A stretch of 64,000 nt of DNA from Calliphora vicina. Its lineage: Eukaryota > Arthropoda > Insecta > Diptera > Calliphoridae. The DNA lies in NCBI RefSeq assembly GCF_958450345.1, contig NC_088780.1, forward strand, positions 167,754,726 through 167,818,725, written 5' to 3'. The notes below the pieces were generated by a model. That model did not search any database. It worked only from the letters and a program-made list of their open reading frames with translations, and was not told where the DNA came from. A program made the position numbers and the translations under genes. This document shows positions 26,383-37,500 of the stretch, in pieces; the first letter of the stretch is position 1; every line of letters starts with the position of its first letter.

Positions 26383-27223
26383 AGATTGGCTTATGAGGAG
26401 CAGCAGAACAAAATGTTCTTTTTTGAAAATTTTAAGATATTGGGAAATTGATTTTTTCTAGAAGATTTCAACCCAAATATTATAAAAATACCAACAAATA
26501 TATATCACTTTTGTTCTGCGGCTCCTCTTATAACATTTGCAATATTGTACAAATATTTGGAATATATAAGTTGACAACTTGTTTCAGTAAAAGTTAATTT
26601 GTTTTCTAAGATCAGGAAAAGACAAATAAATTAATAACGACTTCCCTACGAAAATAGTTCTCAATTAAAGCTCAGGGGACGGAGAAGAGAGCAAAGGACT
26701 TGAAAAACGGTGGACAGGGGAGAAACGTATTTTCAATGGGTCAGAGCAACAGGTGACTGAAGGGAGATCAAAGAGACCAACTTGGTAGAGATTCTGCTGT
26801 CAAACGTACAAATGAAACGAACACTGAATTTTAGAAGGAGATATGAATCTCTTTCTGGATACTAATTTTTCGAGTTCAATGTTATTTAATTCAACTTCCA
26901 TAAGGTAAGCATACCTTTAATAATAACCAACGAAGTCCGATATATTGTATGTTCAGGAATCGAATCCTGGTTGTCATATACCAGAGACTTGCCGTGGAGA
27001 TTCCATCATATAGAGTTATTAAAATGGATCAACCAAATCCGTAGAATGGGTAATCACAAAGTGATTTGTTATTCCCTCTACGGTTTCGGTGCATATACTT
27101 ATGCTGATGTTATCTTAATATCGGTAGCTGGATGGAAAAACGTTACTATGTAGGAAATGATGCAGCTTGATCTTAATATAGATACCTAGTTTTATGGAAA
27201 CTGCTGTAACACAGCAGTAACAC
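26383..27223. other. DNA of unclear origin
   Basis: From about 26640 to 27180 the base composition is less AT-biased than the neighbours, and the stretch looks like old retroelement interior, but I find no conserved motif. A TTCGAATCC-like patch near 26955 resembles a tRNA T-arm only superficially. Confidence 0.4.
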
Positions 27224-27641
27224 AGACCAAAAAAAAGACTCGTGTCTCCCAGTTTTGCCCAAAGACATGCACTTTTTTACGGGCCCCCAAAGATTCGGAG
27301 CCTTGGTGTAATTTTTGCAAAAAAATTATAATTTTCTCAGGCTTATATCTTGCAAACCTTTCGGAATTTTGATTTACTCCTTCAGGATTAGCTCTTGTCC
27401 TAAAGAACAAAATTAGTGAACATATAAAATCAAAAAAAACTTAATCTTCAAGATCAAAATCGGAAAAACAAATTAAAAAATTCGATTCGACCTTTTCCCC
27501 TCTTCAGGTTCATAGGTAGCAAACCCTTCAAAATTTAAGGAAACAATGACACCAAGGCCACAAATCATTGAAGGGCCCATAAAAAACGACTTTGCACGAC
27601 TTTGGGCAAAAATGGGTGACACGTGTTTTTTTTTTTGGTCT
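27224..27641. repeat. diverged inverted repeat
   Basis: The left arm (27224-27318: AGACCAAAAAAAAGACTCGTGT, TTTTGCCCAAAGACATGCAC, GGGCCCCC, GCCTTGGTGT blocks) is matched in reverse complement by the right arm (27545-27641: GACACCAAGGCC, AAGGGCCCAT, GACTTTGGGCAAAA, ACACGTG). Identity is roughly 70-75 percent by eye. A second pair of similar blocks, near 27336-27375 and 27500-27540, is in direct orientation, so the history is more complex than a single hairpin. No coding function. Confidence 0.65.
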
Positions 27642-27795
27642 TTTATCACGTAGTGGTGTCCGTTTATGGTTATATTTCCATGACTTAAAAAATTACACAC
27701 AGTGTTATCAACCTGGCAAAAACTATTATTGTTTAATATTATGTAGTAAAGCTACGTACATTATTCATTTGCCCGAATTATACCTGCAATGAATC

Positions 27796-28035
27796 ATGAT
27801 GGATGTAGCTGGTTCTTTTCCTGTCAGCGATGCCGGAAACCGTTACGTTCTAGTGGTTATGGATTATTTCAGCAAGTTCCCAGAGGTGTATGCCATACCT
27901 AACCATGAAGCTAGGACGATTGTTTTTGTTTTTGTGAACAACTTGATGTGCCGCTATGGTCTTCCGTTGGAGTTAAACTCTGACCAGGGTAGACATTTTG
28001 AATATGGCGTATACAAGGAAGTATACGAAATAATA
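27796..28035 (+). pseudogene. Ty3/gypsy integrase core fragment
   Basis: The frame reads MDVAGSFPVSDAGNRYVLVV, then MDYFSKFPEVYAIPN, EARTI, CRYGLP and SDQGRHFE. This is the catalytic core of a retrotransposon integrase: the MDVAG aspartate and the SDQGR aspartate are the first two residues of the DDE triad. The third (glutamate) and the zinc-finger and C-terminal parts are absent. The frame runs cleanly for about 80 codons, so decay is modest. It ends abruptly and LINE RNase H sequence follows within about 12 bp. Whether it belongs to the same family as the solo LTRs is unknown. Confidence 0.85.
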
Positions 28036-28046
28036 ATATCGATCAG

Positions 28047-28322
28047 GTGTGGTTCACCGATGATTCTAAATTGGTTAATGGTTCTTTCAAAGCCGTATTC
28101 CCACGGCAGCTTATCTGTAAATCTTTTAGGTGAATATTTAAGCCATCCTCATTTACGCTGTTAGGTGTTTGACAATGATATTGAGATGTCGGCAGGAGCT
28201 TAGGGACTTAGTCATCATGGACCGTGTTATATCTCCGAACTAACTTGGTCCAATTCTAAGAACGAACTGACAGATTATTTCGCTAACAAGAAGCCAGGAG
28301 GATTACATTTGACCGGAGCTTT
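28047..28322 (+). pseudogene. LINE RNase H domain fragment
   Basis: The frame starting at 28047 reads VWFTDDSKLVNGSF, the first strand of an RNase H domain as found in RNase H-bearing non-LTR retrotransposons (usually VWYTDGSK). After a frame change, 28254-28322 reads KNELTDYFANKKPGG, matching the GNE.AD.LA.KG block with its late catalytic aspartate. The middle is frameshifted. It is on the same strand as the integrase fragment next to it but belongs to another element class. It probably comes from the same LINE group as the fragment at 51799. Confidence 0.7.
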
Positions 28323-28329
28323 TCCATGA

Positions 28330-29574
28330 CACAGAAAACACGTTTATGAAAGAATCTGTTGATACAATTTATCTGGGCTCAGACAAGCCAAACAATTCAT
28401 AACCCAATCCGGGGGAAAGTCTCAATAGTAGCTATAGTTCGTAAAGAGCGATCAGTACATATGTACTTACGGGACTATGTTGTCTTAGGTACCACCAATT
28501 TGCTTTGGAAAATATTGGAACAAAGTAGTGGAGATTTTGCGAGATATGTATGTCAATCTGTCTTTAACGAAACACTAAAAATTTCGCTTGGCTTTGTAAT
28601 AATCTGAGATAAATAGCATTTATGAACTGTGTCAACCCTACTTGTAAAAGAGTATGTTACATACAATGTTTAGTTGAGTTTAAGTTGATTTTAATTCATT
28701 TATAAACCAATTTAGTTACAATTTCCTTTTTTCTCTCTAGTACTCGTTCGTATCATGTATTTTTCATATGTTTGATTTCAAATGTTAGACATATGAATAG
28801 TTGTATTAAAATGTTTATTTATGTTCGTTTTTTTTCTGTATATCTAAATGGTTTATTTATTTATTCATTCACTCATTCAAACAGTCCAAGAGTCAGTCAG
28901 TAATTTAAACATTTTGTATGATTATACTCGTATTATTATTAACTCATAATGTTGACCAATAAATCATGACGGCTTGAGTTTTTATTATGACATTTACCCG
29001 CATTCGAACGAGCAAACGAATGAATGTGGCAAGTATTTATGTAGATGTGGCATGTAGTTTATGTTTGTATTCCGATCAAGCCACAAAACAATCTCTTTAT
29101 TTTCCAAAAATTATTTTCGTATCATTAAAAACCACTGGGGTTTATTTCAGCATTTTTTTTTTATTCAACACTTTTGGTGTTTTTGTGTTGGAGTTGGGAT
29201 TTTGTTAAACCATAAAATTTTAACATGTTAATTTATTAATTTTATTATGTTAATCATAAGTATAGTTTACTCATATGAGTGTTTTTGTATGATTTTTTAT
29301 GTTTTTATTATATTTCATACATATTTGAAAGCGAGTAGGTCGCTGAAGGAAATGAGAATTATGATTTATTTGGAGAATGTTAGTATTAGTTGCACTAAAT
29401 AGATCTTTTCCTAATGAACTTGTTTTATATGATTGGAAAGTTTTTAAATGATTGAGTACTTTTACTGCGGAAGTTAAATTAAGTGATCAGAATTTTAGTC
29501 TTTATAATTTTGGGAATATAAACGAAAATTGACTGTTTGATTTTTTTTCCAGAAGACTCAAGTTTTTTTTCTTA
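28330..29574. other. AT-rich DNA, no gene seen
   Basis: No conserved motif. The open frame at 28359-28607 has no recognisable domain and may be further LINE 3' sequence. Confidence 0.5.
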
Positions 29575-29766
29575 TACCTCCGATTTTGTCGATTTTAAAT
29601 ATCAATCCTAGATTGATGTATCAATCATTTATAAATATTATTTGGGGGCTTCGGAAAGTTGATTTCAACAGACATACGGACATGACTATATCGACTCCGC
29701 CATCCACAATATAACGATCGAGAACAATGGAGTCGCAAATGAAATTACAAACGGAATGACAAACAT
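29575..29766 (+). repeat. helentron-like repeat family C, 3' fragment
   Basis: Shares with the full copies at 42777 and 60514 the blocks GATTTTGTCGATTTTAAAT, TTTGGGGGCTTCGGAAAGTTG, ATACGGACATG, TATATCGACTC and AAATTACAAACGGAATGACA. The terminal hairpin is lost, and Tc1-like sequence begins at its right edge. Confidence 0.75.
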
Positions 29767-30140
29767 TCCTCAGCGTATGGATACATAACATGATTTAAAA
29801 TGAATCTGTATTCGATTCCAGTCATATTATCTTTAATGATATGAATTGCCTACAACTTTCCCTGAATGACAGTCCCACACCATAACATTGGCACCCCCAA
29901 ACATGGCTGTCTTATTTGTTTACTTTGGGTGCAGTGTTTTTCACTTCAATCTTACAAATGTTCTGCCTCAGTTGTCATGCGGCCAATAGTTCGAGGACTA
30001 ATTTCCAATTTTAGATAATTAATAACCACCCGGGGAGTCATTAAGCTATCTTGCTATTAAATTATTTTGTGTTGAAGTAGTTTTACGAGGTCTTCCTCCC
30101 AAGACAGTACCTACTTCACAAATATTTCCATCAAATTGTC
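29767..30140 (-). pseudogene. Tc1-like transposase relic
   Basis: On the minus strand, with several frame changes: GRPRKTTSTQNN (the linker of Tc1 transposases), NDSPRVVI-like, LEISPRTIGRMTTEAE (second helix-turn-helix), MFGGANVMVWDCHSGKVVG (the GG.VMVWGC block of the catalytic domain) and HVMYPYAEECLS. The segments holding the first and last catalytic acids are gone. MITE family A copy 4 lies just upstream of its 5' side. Confidence 0.75.
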
Positions 30141-30159
30141 ATTCACAGTATGTCTCCTA

Positions 30160-30405
30160 CACAGAGAAAACAGATTCGTGATAGCAACCGAATTTGTTGC
30201 CAATCGAATGATTCTATCTTAGTGACCAAATTTTACAGTTGTAGCTACAATATTTTGAAAGTGGTAACTAAAGTTTGGTTGCCTCAACTGAAATTCTTCT
30301 TTATCAACTGGCTTTCTGTTGTTAGAACTGAAAAATTCTATGTGCGCACCGAATAATTCTATTGGCAACAAATTCGGTTGCTATCACGAATCTGTTTTCT
30401 CTGTG
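30160..30405 (+). mobile_element. MITE family A, copy 4
   Basis: A 246-bp copy flanked by TA at 30158-30159 and 30406-30407. Its arms are nearly perfect for about 50 bp (CACAGAGAAAACAGATTCGT, GATAGCAACCGAAT, TTGTTGCCAAT in both). Confidence 0.92.
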
Positions 30406-30407
30406 TA

Positions 30408-32327
30408 GTCATCGAAATAAATTCACAGTTGCCTGCCTTGTAATAGTGATTCATCTCCTACTTCAGTCCCACTCTGAAACCCATGGTGGTAAGATAATAG
30501 TTATATATTCACTAGGCTCGTTCTTAAACGTTTTTCGTAATGGATACTGAGTTTGAATCCAACATATTCGAGTTATTCTAAATTTCGTTTTTATAACTTT
30601 GAAAATGAAAATTCAGAAACATTTATCTTCTTTTCCTTATTAAAATTATTTAGCACAATCTTTTTCAACAATTATCCCTAGATCAATTTCATTCATAATA
30701 ATTTCAATACAAATCTTCAATTCAAAGTCAATGATTCCCTTTTCATCTAGCTCATTGTGATCTATAAAATTTGAAATGGTTTTCAATACCTTTCACATCA
30801 CAAATAATCCTGATTAATTAATAGATTGTTTGTCCTTTCAATATTATTGTCCCTTAAGAAAATGTAAAAGAAAAATCTGACTGACTGTCAGTATTTTGCT
30901 TTATAAAGAATTCAATATTGAATCAAAATCAAAGGAGACCGTTTTTTCACTATCATTAGCATACATTAATACCTCTGCTACATTAAAGAATTTTTATTAC
31001 TATTTATTTGGATTGAACAAGTGACAATAACCTAACGAGCCTCCACTTTGGCAGGGCAACAGTTTTTCAATTGTTTGTTTGATAAACTGCCAAGTAATCA
31101 TGATTTTACAAAATGATTTTGTGTCAATAAAGCAAAGTGTTCAGTCAGACGAAAGGAGAATAATGAATCTTGTGAAGCGGCTCCAATGTGTCTGGTTTGG
31201 CTTTTTCTCAAATAATACTTAAAATAAATCAGTGCGGACAAATGGATTAGCCATATTGATGATGAGTGTATGATCTGGATGCTGCATACATAACGATCTT
31301 ATACTCAACTCACACTTACTTGGCCGGCTTAGTTTTTTGTTCTCGAGAGGGGGATTGTTGTTCAATGGTTCGTTTCGTTTGTTGGTAAATGAAATTGGTC
31401 ATGCATTCATGACAATTACTACTCATTTTCTCTCTTTTGTTCGAAGGCCATACAAAATCAATTTTTAATTGTATTCATTGATTTATCATTCATTCAATTC
31501 TCAATTCATTTGCGTTCAGTTCATATACAATTTATTTGCTTTTGTAGAGTGTGTGAGAAGGTGTAATAAGTTAAATTTTGATGATCACTAATCATCATTT
31601 TCAAAATTCTAGATTTCTGTTCAACTGATTGATTTATTGTGATCCCCCAACCAAGCGGCCGCTTTACTGATCATTATTATAATCAAAAGTAACACTTTTT
31701 TGTGTGAAAAAAAGCCATGAACAATACAAGTGTTCAGCTTGAATCTTTTCAATTTAAGAAAAAGTGTAGAAGAAATGTTAATTTGAAAAATTGAAATGAT
31801 GAAAAATTATTTATCTTCAATCACCTTAAAAATTATTTGTATGTATGTATGTATGGATATTTGTTTGAAAAATAACTAGATTTGTTTTGTTTAATCATCA
31901 TTTAAAGTTTCTTTATCATTTTGAACAATTATTTAAAGTTTGATAAGAAAATCAATTGATTGGCTTTAATTAAAATGCATGGGAAATTAATTGTTAATAA
32001 AAAAAAACAATATAATTGCACTGAGAAAAATTCTTAAAGTTTTAAAATCATATTTATAAATAAAAAAAAACATAGGATTGAATTGAATTATACTCGAATT
32101 TCATCTGAAATTTGGAACTGTTTTGTAATCACTATAATAAAGTATTTTTGGCAATTTTTCATTTTGAATTTGAATTTACTCTTTCAGCCACGCTTTTTTG
32201 TGCATAAGTTTAAAATCAAAACAATTGCATTTTTACTTTAATCAAGGTTAGTTTATTATAAAAAGTAAGAAAAAATTAATCAAAACATGAAAAAACCACC
32301 ACATTCCAAGGATTTTTGTGGAGTGAA
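30408..32327. other. AT-rich DNA, no gene seen
   Basis: A GTAT tetranucleotide run lies at 31839-31855. Nothing else recognised. Confidence 0.55.
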
Positions 32328-32347
32328 GTGGTTAGTTTACTAACCAC
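32328..32347. repeat. 20-bp palindrome, paired with one at 33032-33051
   Basis: GTGGTTAGTTTACTAACCAC here and GTGGTTAGAAAACTAACCAC at 33032-33051. The two palindromes differ only at the central bases and flank the fold-back element at 32559, so they may be the termini of a larger element of about 0.7 kb or independent hairpins. Confidence 0.6.
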
Positions 32348-32558
32348 CGTGGCCACGCGTGGTTGGCATTCAAAATAATTATGATAAAAATTTTTGTTTC
32401 GTATACATTTTTTTGAAATCGAATATTTTTGACTAAATTTTCTGACAAAACAACCGAAATATCAAAATAATACTGAATTCGATGATCAATAAACACTCTT
32501 TGCTTTTTTTTTATGAAAAAAACTCATTTTTACAATATTTTCAAATTTATATATTTAT

Positions 32559-32897
32559 TATAGTCACAGTAACCATTTACATGATTGTGGTAACCATAAT
32601 ATGGTTAATATACGATTCACATAATTGTCTCAACCCTATATATGGTTACAGTAAACAAATATATGTTTGTGGCAACCATTCATATGGTGAAGGACTTATC
32701 ATATTATGGTGCTCTCGGCTTAAGGCTTATCATAATCTGAGAAAAACATATTATGATAAAATTATTCATCATAAATATGGTTGCCACAAACATATATTTG
32801 TTTACTGTAAGCATATATATGGCTGATACAATCATGTGAATCGTAAATTAACCATATTATGGTTACCACAATCATGTAAATGGTTACTGTGACTATA
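32559..32897. mobile_element. fold-back element, copy 1
   Basis: A 339-bp element whose halves are inverted copies: TATAGTCACAGTAACC on the left and GGTTACTGTGACTATA on the right, with paired inner blocks (ATATGTTTGTGGCAACC against GGTTGCCACAAACATA). The arms are about 130-140 bp and the short loop contains GCTCTCGGCTTA. A second copy is at 35832. It has no coding capacity. Confidence 0.88.
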
Positions 32898-33295
32898 ATA
32901 TTGTTAAAAATCTTGTAACACTTGACGGCAAAGTTTTGCAAAAAATCATAAACGATGACTTCAAAAAATATAATTGTTTACCAAAATGGCAATAGATGCC
33001 AATAAACTATGTTTTAAAGACTATAGAAAATGTGGTTAGAAAACTAACCACCAAACCGCAGAGTTAATAAAGTTGTAATTTGTGAGCATGTATAAAAACA
33101 ACCATAATCAATCAAAAACTCGATATTTAAATTTTGTGTAGTTACATCCGTTTGTATTTAAGGTGACGATAATCGAAGAGGTTGAATAGTTTAAAAATTT
33201 AACTAAGTGAGAGAAAATATTTGAACTAGTTCATTTAGCTCAATTAAGTAAATCGTTCAATTGAACTAGTTCGTTCATGAACTACCTAACTCTAC

Positions 33296-33584
33296 TATAT
33301 TAGGCTATGCCGAATCTTATATACCCTTCACCAAAGTATACTTTTATATAAATATGAAATGCCATTCTGTTGAAGAAAATTAATTTAAAAATTTTTTTTT
33401 CTGAAAAAATCGATGTAGTCGCATTTATATCTGCTTAAATCTCAGCCATTTGTGGTCCGATTTTTTCGATATAAAATAGCAATCTAAGTATGTATGAACG
33501 TTATTTGAAGTTTTTGGAAAGTTGATTTTAACAGACAGACGGACATGGATATAACGAAAGCGCTATCAATAACAATCCATAATA
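33296..33584 (+). repeat. helentron-like repeat family C, decayed copy
   Basis: Begins with GGCTATGCCGAATCTTATATACCC and includes TCAGCCATTTGTGGTCCGAT and ACAGACAGACGGACATGG. The middle is deleted and the terminal hairpin missing. Family B sequence starts directly at its right border. Confidence 0.75.
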
Positions 33585-34060
33585 TATATGGGGAATTTCT
33601 TGTCAAGTGAATCAGCATTTTAAATCGAAATCTTTGATCGGGATGAATCGAAGGTTAGCCCTATTGGATAGGAGTTAGAGGGGGTAAAAATTATTTTACA
33701 TTTTGTCCAAACAGGTGTGTCCAAATAGTTTAGAATAGTTTCTTCAATCTGTCGAAGAAAAATTAAAAAAAAAATATATTTTTTTTTTCCAAAATCAAAA
33801 ACTTTTTTGACTTTTTTATAAATTGACCTTTTTTGACATAATCGAAAACTTTTTTTTTCAAAATATGCCCTTTTTAAAATTTTGTTTGCACAAAAGAAAG
33901 CCTATGTCTTTTCCTTTAAGAGCTTTTTGTTTTAAAATTGTTATACAAACAATTTTGAATAACTTCTTTCATACCGATTTTAGGCTTTTGTATCTTTTTG
34001 GAAAAACTGCAAAAAATTCTGAAAGTGTAAATACATTTTCAAACTTTAGAGCTGATGTGA
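33585..34060 (+). repeat. dispersed repeat family B, copy 2
   Basis: Diverged copy of the 12936 repeat: TATATGGGGAATTTCTTGTC, GATCGGGATGAATCGAAGGTT, CTATTGGATAGGAGTTAGAG and the A/T-rich tail follow in the same order. The middle is shortened. Confidence 0.65.
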
Positions 34061-35807
34061 TTTAACTTAAATTTTTGGAGTTGGACTCCCTGAAATATCT
34101 ATATAGTTCTATAAGGACAATTATTACTAATACATTACGTTATATTCAATACAAAATTAAATGAAGAATTCTTTTTTAAATCACATTATTTATGGCTGTG
34201 TAAATATTTGAATATCAACCCACCAGAAATTTACAATTTGATCAAATTATGGTAATTGTATGTCTGTTCTCTACTCTTCTGTTGTGTTTGTCTGTCTGTA
34301 CTGCCATCCGTCCGGCTTAAATATGTCTGTTTTGTCTACCAGATGTCATCGCTTATATTTTTATTATGATTTCAATTACAACACAAATTCATTTTAGTCA
34401 TCAGAGCCAAAAAAAAAACGCTCACAAGAATGAAAGAAATGGAGAAAAACAGCAATAATTTTTGCATTCATTGAATTCACACAACTCTGATGGCAGTCAG
34501 GCTGGCTGCAGAGGCCACCTACGCCTTTTTTCCATTCACTCACTGACACACAGGAGGCACATTTGCACACACTTTTAAAAGTCAACATCATCAACAACAA
34601 TAAAAATAATTGTATCAGAATTATTAAATATAATCGTATTTCCCAGATTTACATCCTGCCTACTGGTTGTTCACTTTATTTTTTTTTTTTGATTTTTTTT
34701 TCTGTAAAACTTTAACAAAATCTGCTGTGATGCGCTAAATTCATGGTCTTTTGCTGCAGCTACACAGTCATGGTCAACAAGCAGACATTCAACATGCAGC
34801 ACACAAATTTGCATTTATTATTTTCATTCATTTCATGCTGCTGCACTCAAACGTTCAAACGATTAAGTGAATTTTGACAATTTAAGTGTGAATCAAATGA
34901 AATTAATCCTGGTTTATGAGCATCATTTTGTAGTTGTTGCTCTTAAATCCCTGCTCCTTTTTTTATACTGGCACAACAATTGCCAACTCAAATGCCAGCT
35001 TGTAGTTGTTGCCACAATAATTCCACTTTGTGTGGCAAAACAGAATTTAATATTGTAGTGATTGTCAACTATTGTTGCAGGTATTTAGTTGAGAGTGTGT
35101 GTGTGTATGTGTGTTGATTGCCTGCTGCTTAGTTTTATTCATAATTGTGTCCTTTTTTGTGCAAGGAATTTGCTATTTTATCGTTTTTTTGCTAAACACT
35201 AATCTTTGATAAATTTTTAAAATGATTTTCCTATTGTGGCTTAAAAATTTATTATTTATGTTTGAGTTTTTTTTTAGATTTTCTTTGTTTTTTTTTTTTA
35301 CTGTTTGTGATACTTAAAATTTGTTTCATTCAAGAAGAGTTTTTATTTTGTTTTTTTTATGATTTCTTAGTCTGGTTTTTTCGTAATTCCAAATCCTCTT
35401 AACTTTAAGTGGCTTTGATCATGAATAGAACTTAACTATATGACTAATCAGAGTTTAAGACCTCTTTTTGTATTTAAGAACATCATTTGATTGATTCATT
35501 CTTTCTTTCTCCCATTCTAAGAATATTTTGTGGGTGATGTTAAAGATGGCTGGTATTAATTTTGTTCTAATGCGGGTTAAATTATGATGGCGCAGGATTC
35601 TGACTAAGGCTGCAATTTATATGTCAGTGATAAATGTTTTAGCAGAATATACAAAATGAACAATATGTGTAATCTAAATAGGTGTTATTATGTGACTAGA
35701 TAACAGCCAGTTAGCCATAGATAGAAAAATAGTTTCATAATGCAAAGTTTGTAATTTAATAGACACACGCAGAACACAATTTTAGTTGTGTATGTTTACT
35801 GTAACCA
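34061..35807. other. AT-rich DNA, no gene seen
   Basis: No feature recognised apart from T-rich runs and a short GT run near 35095. Confidence 0.55.
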
Positions 35808-35831
35808 TTTTTACAAGTTTTTTAACAATAT

Positions 35832-36132
35832 TATAGTCACAGTAACTGTTTATATGATTGTGGTAACTATAATATGGTTAATTTACGATTCACATGATTG
35901 TATCAAATTTATATGGTTACAGTAAACAAGTATATGTTTGTGACAACCATTTATATGATGAAGGACTATTATGTTGCTCTCGGCTTATGAATATCATAAT
36001 CTGAGAACAATATTGTTGTCACAAACATATACTTGTTTACTGTAACCATATGTATGATTGCTATAATCATGTGAATCGTAAATTAACCATATTATAGTTA
36101 CCACAATCATATAAATAGTTACTGTGACTATA
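35832..36132. mobile_element. fold-back element, copy 2, with ATAT duplication
   Basis: A 301-bp relative of the 32559 element with the same termini (TATAGTCACAGTAAC and GTTACTGTGACTATA). ATAT lies on both sides (35828-35831, 36133-36136). The flanks joined without the element resemble the uninterrupted inverted stretch at 37044-37098, which therefore looks like an empty site. Confidence 0.88.
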
Positions 36133-36278
36133 ATATCGAACCCTTTGCGCGAAATTATCGTATGTTATATAAACCAAAATTTGCATCATCAATTCCAAAT
36201 TTTAAATTAAATTTCACATACGTTAAAATTAACTTAAGTAGAAATATTTCCATAAATATAGCGAATATCGATATAATA

Positions 36279-37027
36279 TTTATACCCTACACCACCATAG
36301 TGGGGAGGGTATAATGCGTTTGTGCAGATGTTTGTAACGCCCACAAATATTAGTTTAACATCCACCTTAAAGTATACCGATCGACTTAGAATCACTTGTC
36401 GATTAAACGATGTCCGTCCGTCCATCCGTCCGTCTGGTTGGTTGGCTGTCCATGTAAACCTTGTGCGCAGAGTACAGGTCGCAATTTTGAAGATATTTCG
36501 ATAAAATTTGGTAGATATTATTTTTTCGGCCCAAGGACCAAGTCTATTGAAACTGGCTGAAATCGGTCCATTATTTCACCTAGCCCCCATACAAATGTTC
36601 TTCCGAAATTGAACTTTCTCGGTCATAAATGTTTAATTTATAAATGTATCTCCACAAATTGCGCTCTAAATAAGTTTTATATATACAAAATTCATGTTAC
36701 AAAATTTTGTTATGATCGGTTCATAATTAGTCATAGCTCCCATATAGACTCGCTTCCGAAAATCACTTTAACGTGCATAAATCGCTTAAAAATGTGGTTT
36801 TACTCCCAAAACTCAATATAGTAAACTTCCATATAGACATAAATCACACGACCTAATTTCATGGTGATCGGTCCATAATTGGTCATAGCTCCCATATAAG
36901 ACCCACTTCCGAAAATCATTCAAAAATATAAATTTTTTAAATTTTAAAAGAAAAATGTTTTTGCTCTTTTATTTAGTGTAGGGTATTATATGGTTGGGCT
37001 TGACCGACCATACTTTCTTACTTGTTT
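36279..37027 (-). mobile_element. helentron-like repeat family D
   Basis: Read in reverse it begins ACAAGTAAGAAAGTATGGTC and ends with the hairpin AGGGTATA...TATACCCT (plus strand TATACCCTACACCACCATAG then GTGGGGAGGGTATA). Inside, a module with CATAGCTCCCATATA and CTTCCGAAAATCA is repeated two to three times with a spacing of about 150 bp. It shares both ends with family C but not the interior. No protein is encoded. Assignment to helentron/DINE-like repeats is inference from the end structure and what is known in flies. Confidence 0.7.
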
Positions 37028-37043
37028 ACTATGTAGAAATGAA

Positions 37044-37098
37044 ACATACGATAATTTCGCGCAAAGGGGTCGATATTGTTAAAAAACTTGTAAAAATT
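37044..37098 (-). repeat. apparent empty site of the fold-back element
   Basis: Reverse complement of the two flanks of the fold-back at 35832, joined without the element: CGAAATTATCGTATG-side and ACAAGTTTTTTAACAATAT-side meet at 37071-37077 (CGATATT). It sits directly beside family D on one side and the mariner tail on the other. Confidence 0.7.
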
Positions 37099-37105
37099 TT
37101 GAAAT

Positions 37106-37498
37106 GATTACAGATCGTATGTGAAGCCCGGCCAACCAACCGAATCGACAAATTCCATGGCGTTAAGGTACTTCTCTGTATTTGGTGGGACCAAAAGTGT
37201 ACTATATATTAGAGCTGCTGAAATCAGACCAGATTATCACAAGGAACCTGTACCGTATGCAACAGATTCGTTTGAAGCGTGCATTGACCGATAACTGCCC
37301 AGAATATGCAGCCAGATATAAAACTGTGATATTCCGCTCTATCTGGGATGGGTTCACTTCAACATGATTCAAGAACGAATCAAGAATTGCCTCAATAGAG
37401 CAATTCTTTTGGCTAGGTAACCATATCTTGCCATAAATATGGGAAATGGTCATAGTTAACTTAGAACTTAAATTTGCATTTTTAAGTCATACACCCAA
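37106..37498 (+). pseudogene. mariner transposase relic C (3' half) with intact terminus
   Basis: Begins within the transposase (RSYVKPGQPTES-like, then GGTKSVLYIRAAE in shifted frame, RLKRALTDNCPEYAARYKT), loses the second catalytic block, then keeps the C-terminus and ends in TTTTTAAGTCATACACCCAA followed by TA at 37499-37500. That terminus matches the ends at 51779, 53295 and 62379 and so defines the mariner inverted repeat. Confidence 0.82.
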
Positions 37499-37500
37499 TA

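Noticed and set aside
26950..27000. tRNA T-arm-like patch (AATCGAATCC)
   Set aside because: No acceptor stem, anticodon arm or D-arm can be placed around it on either strand.
32482..32826. 114-codon plus-strand frame
   Set aside because: It lies across the fold-back element and reads through its left arm and loop.
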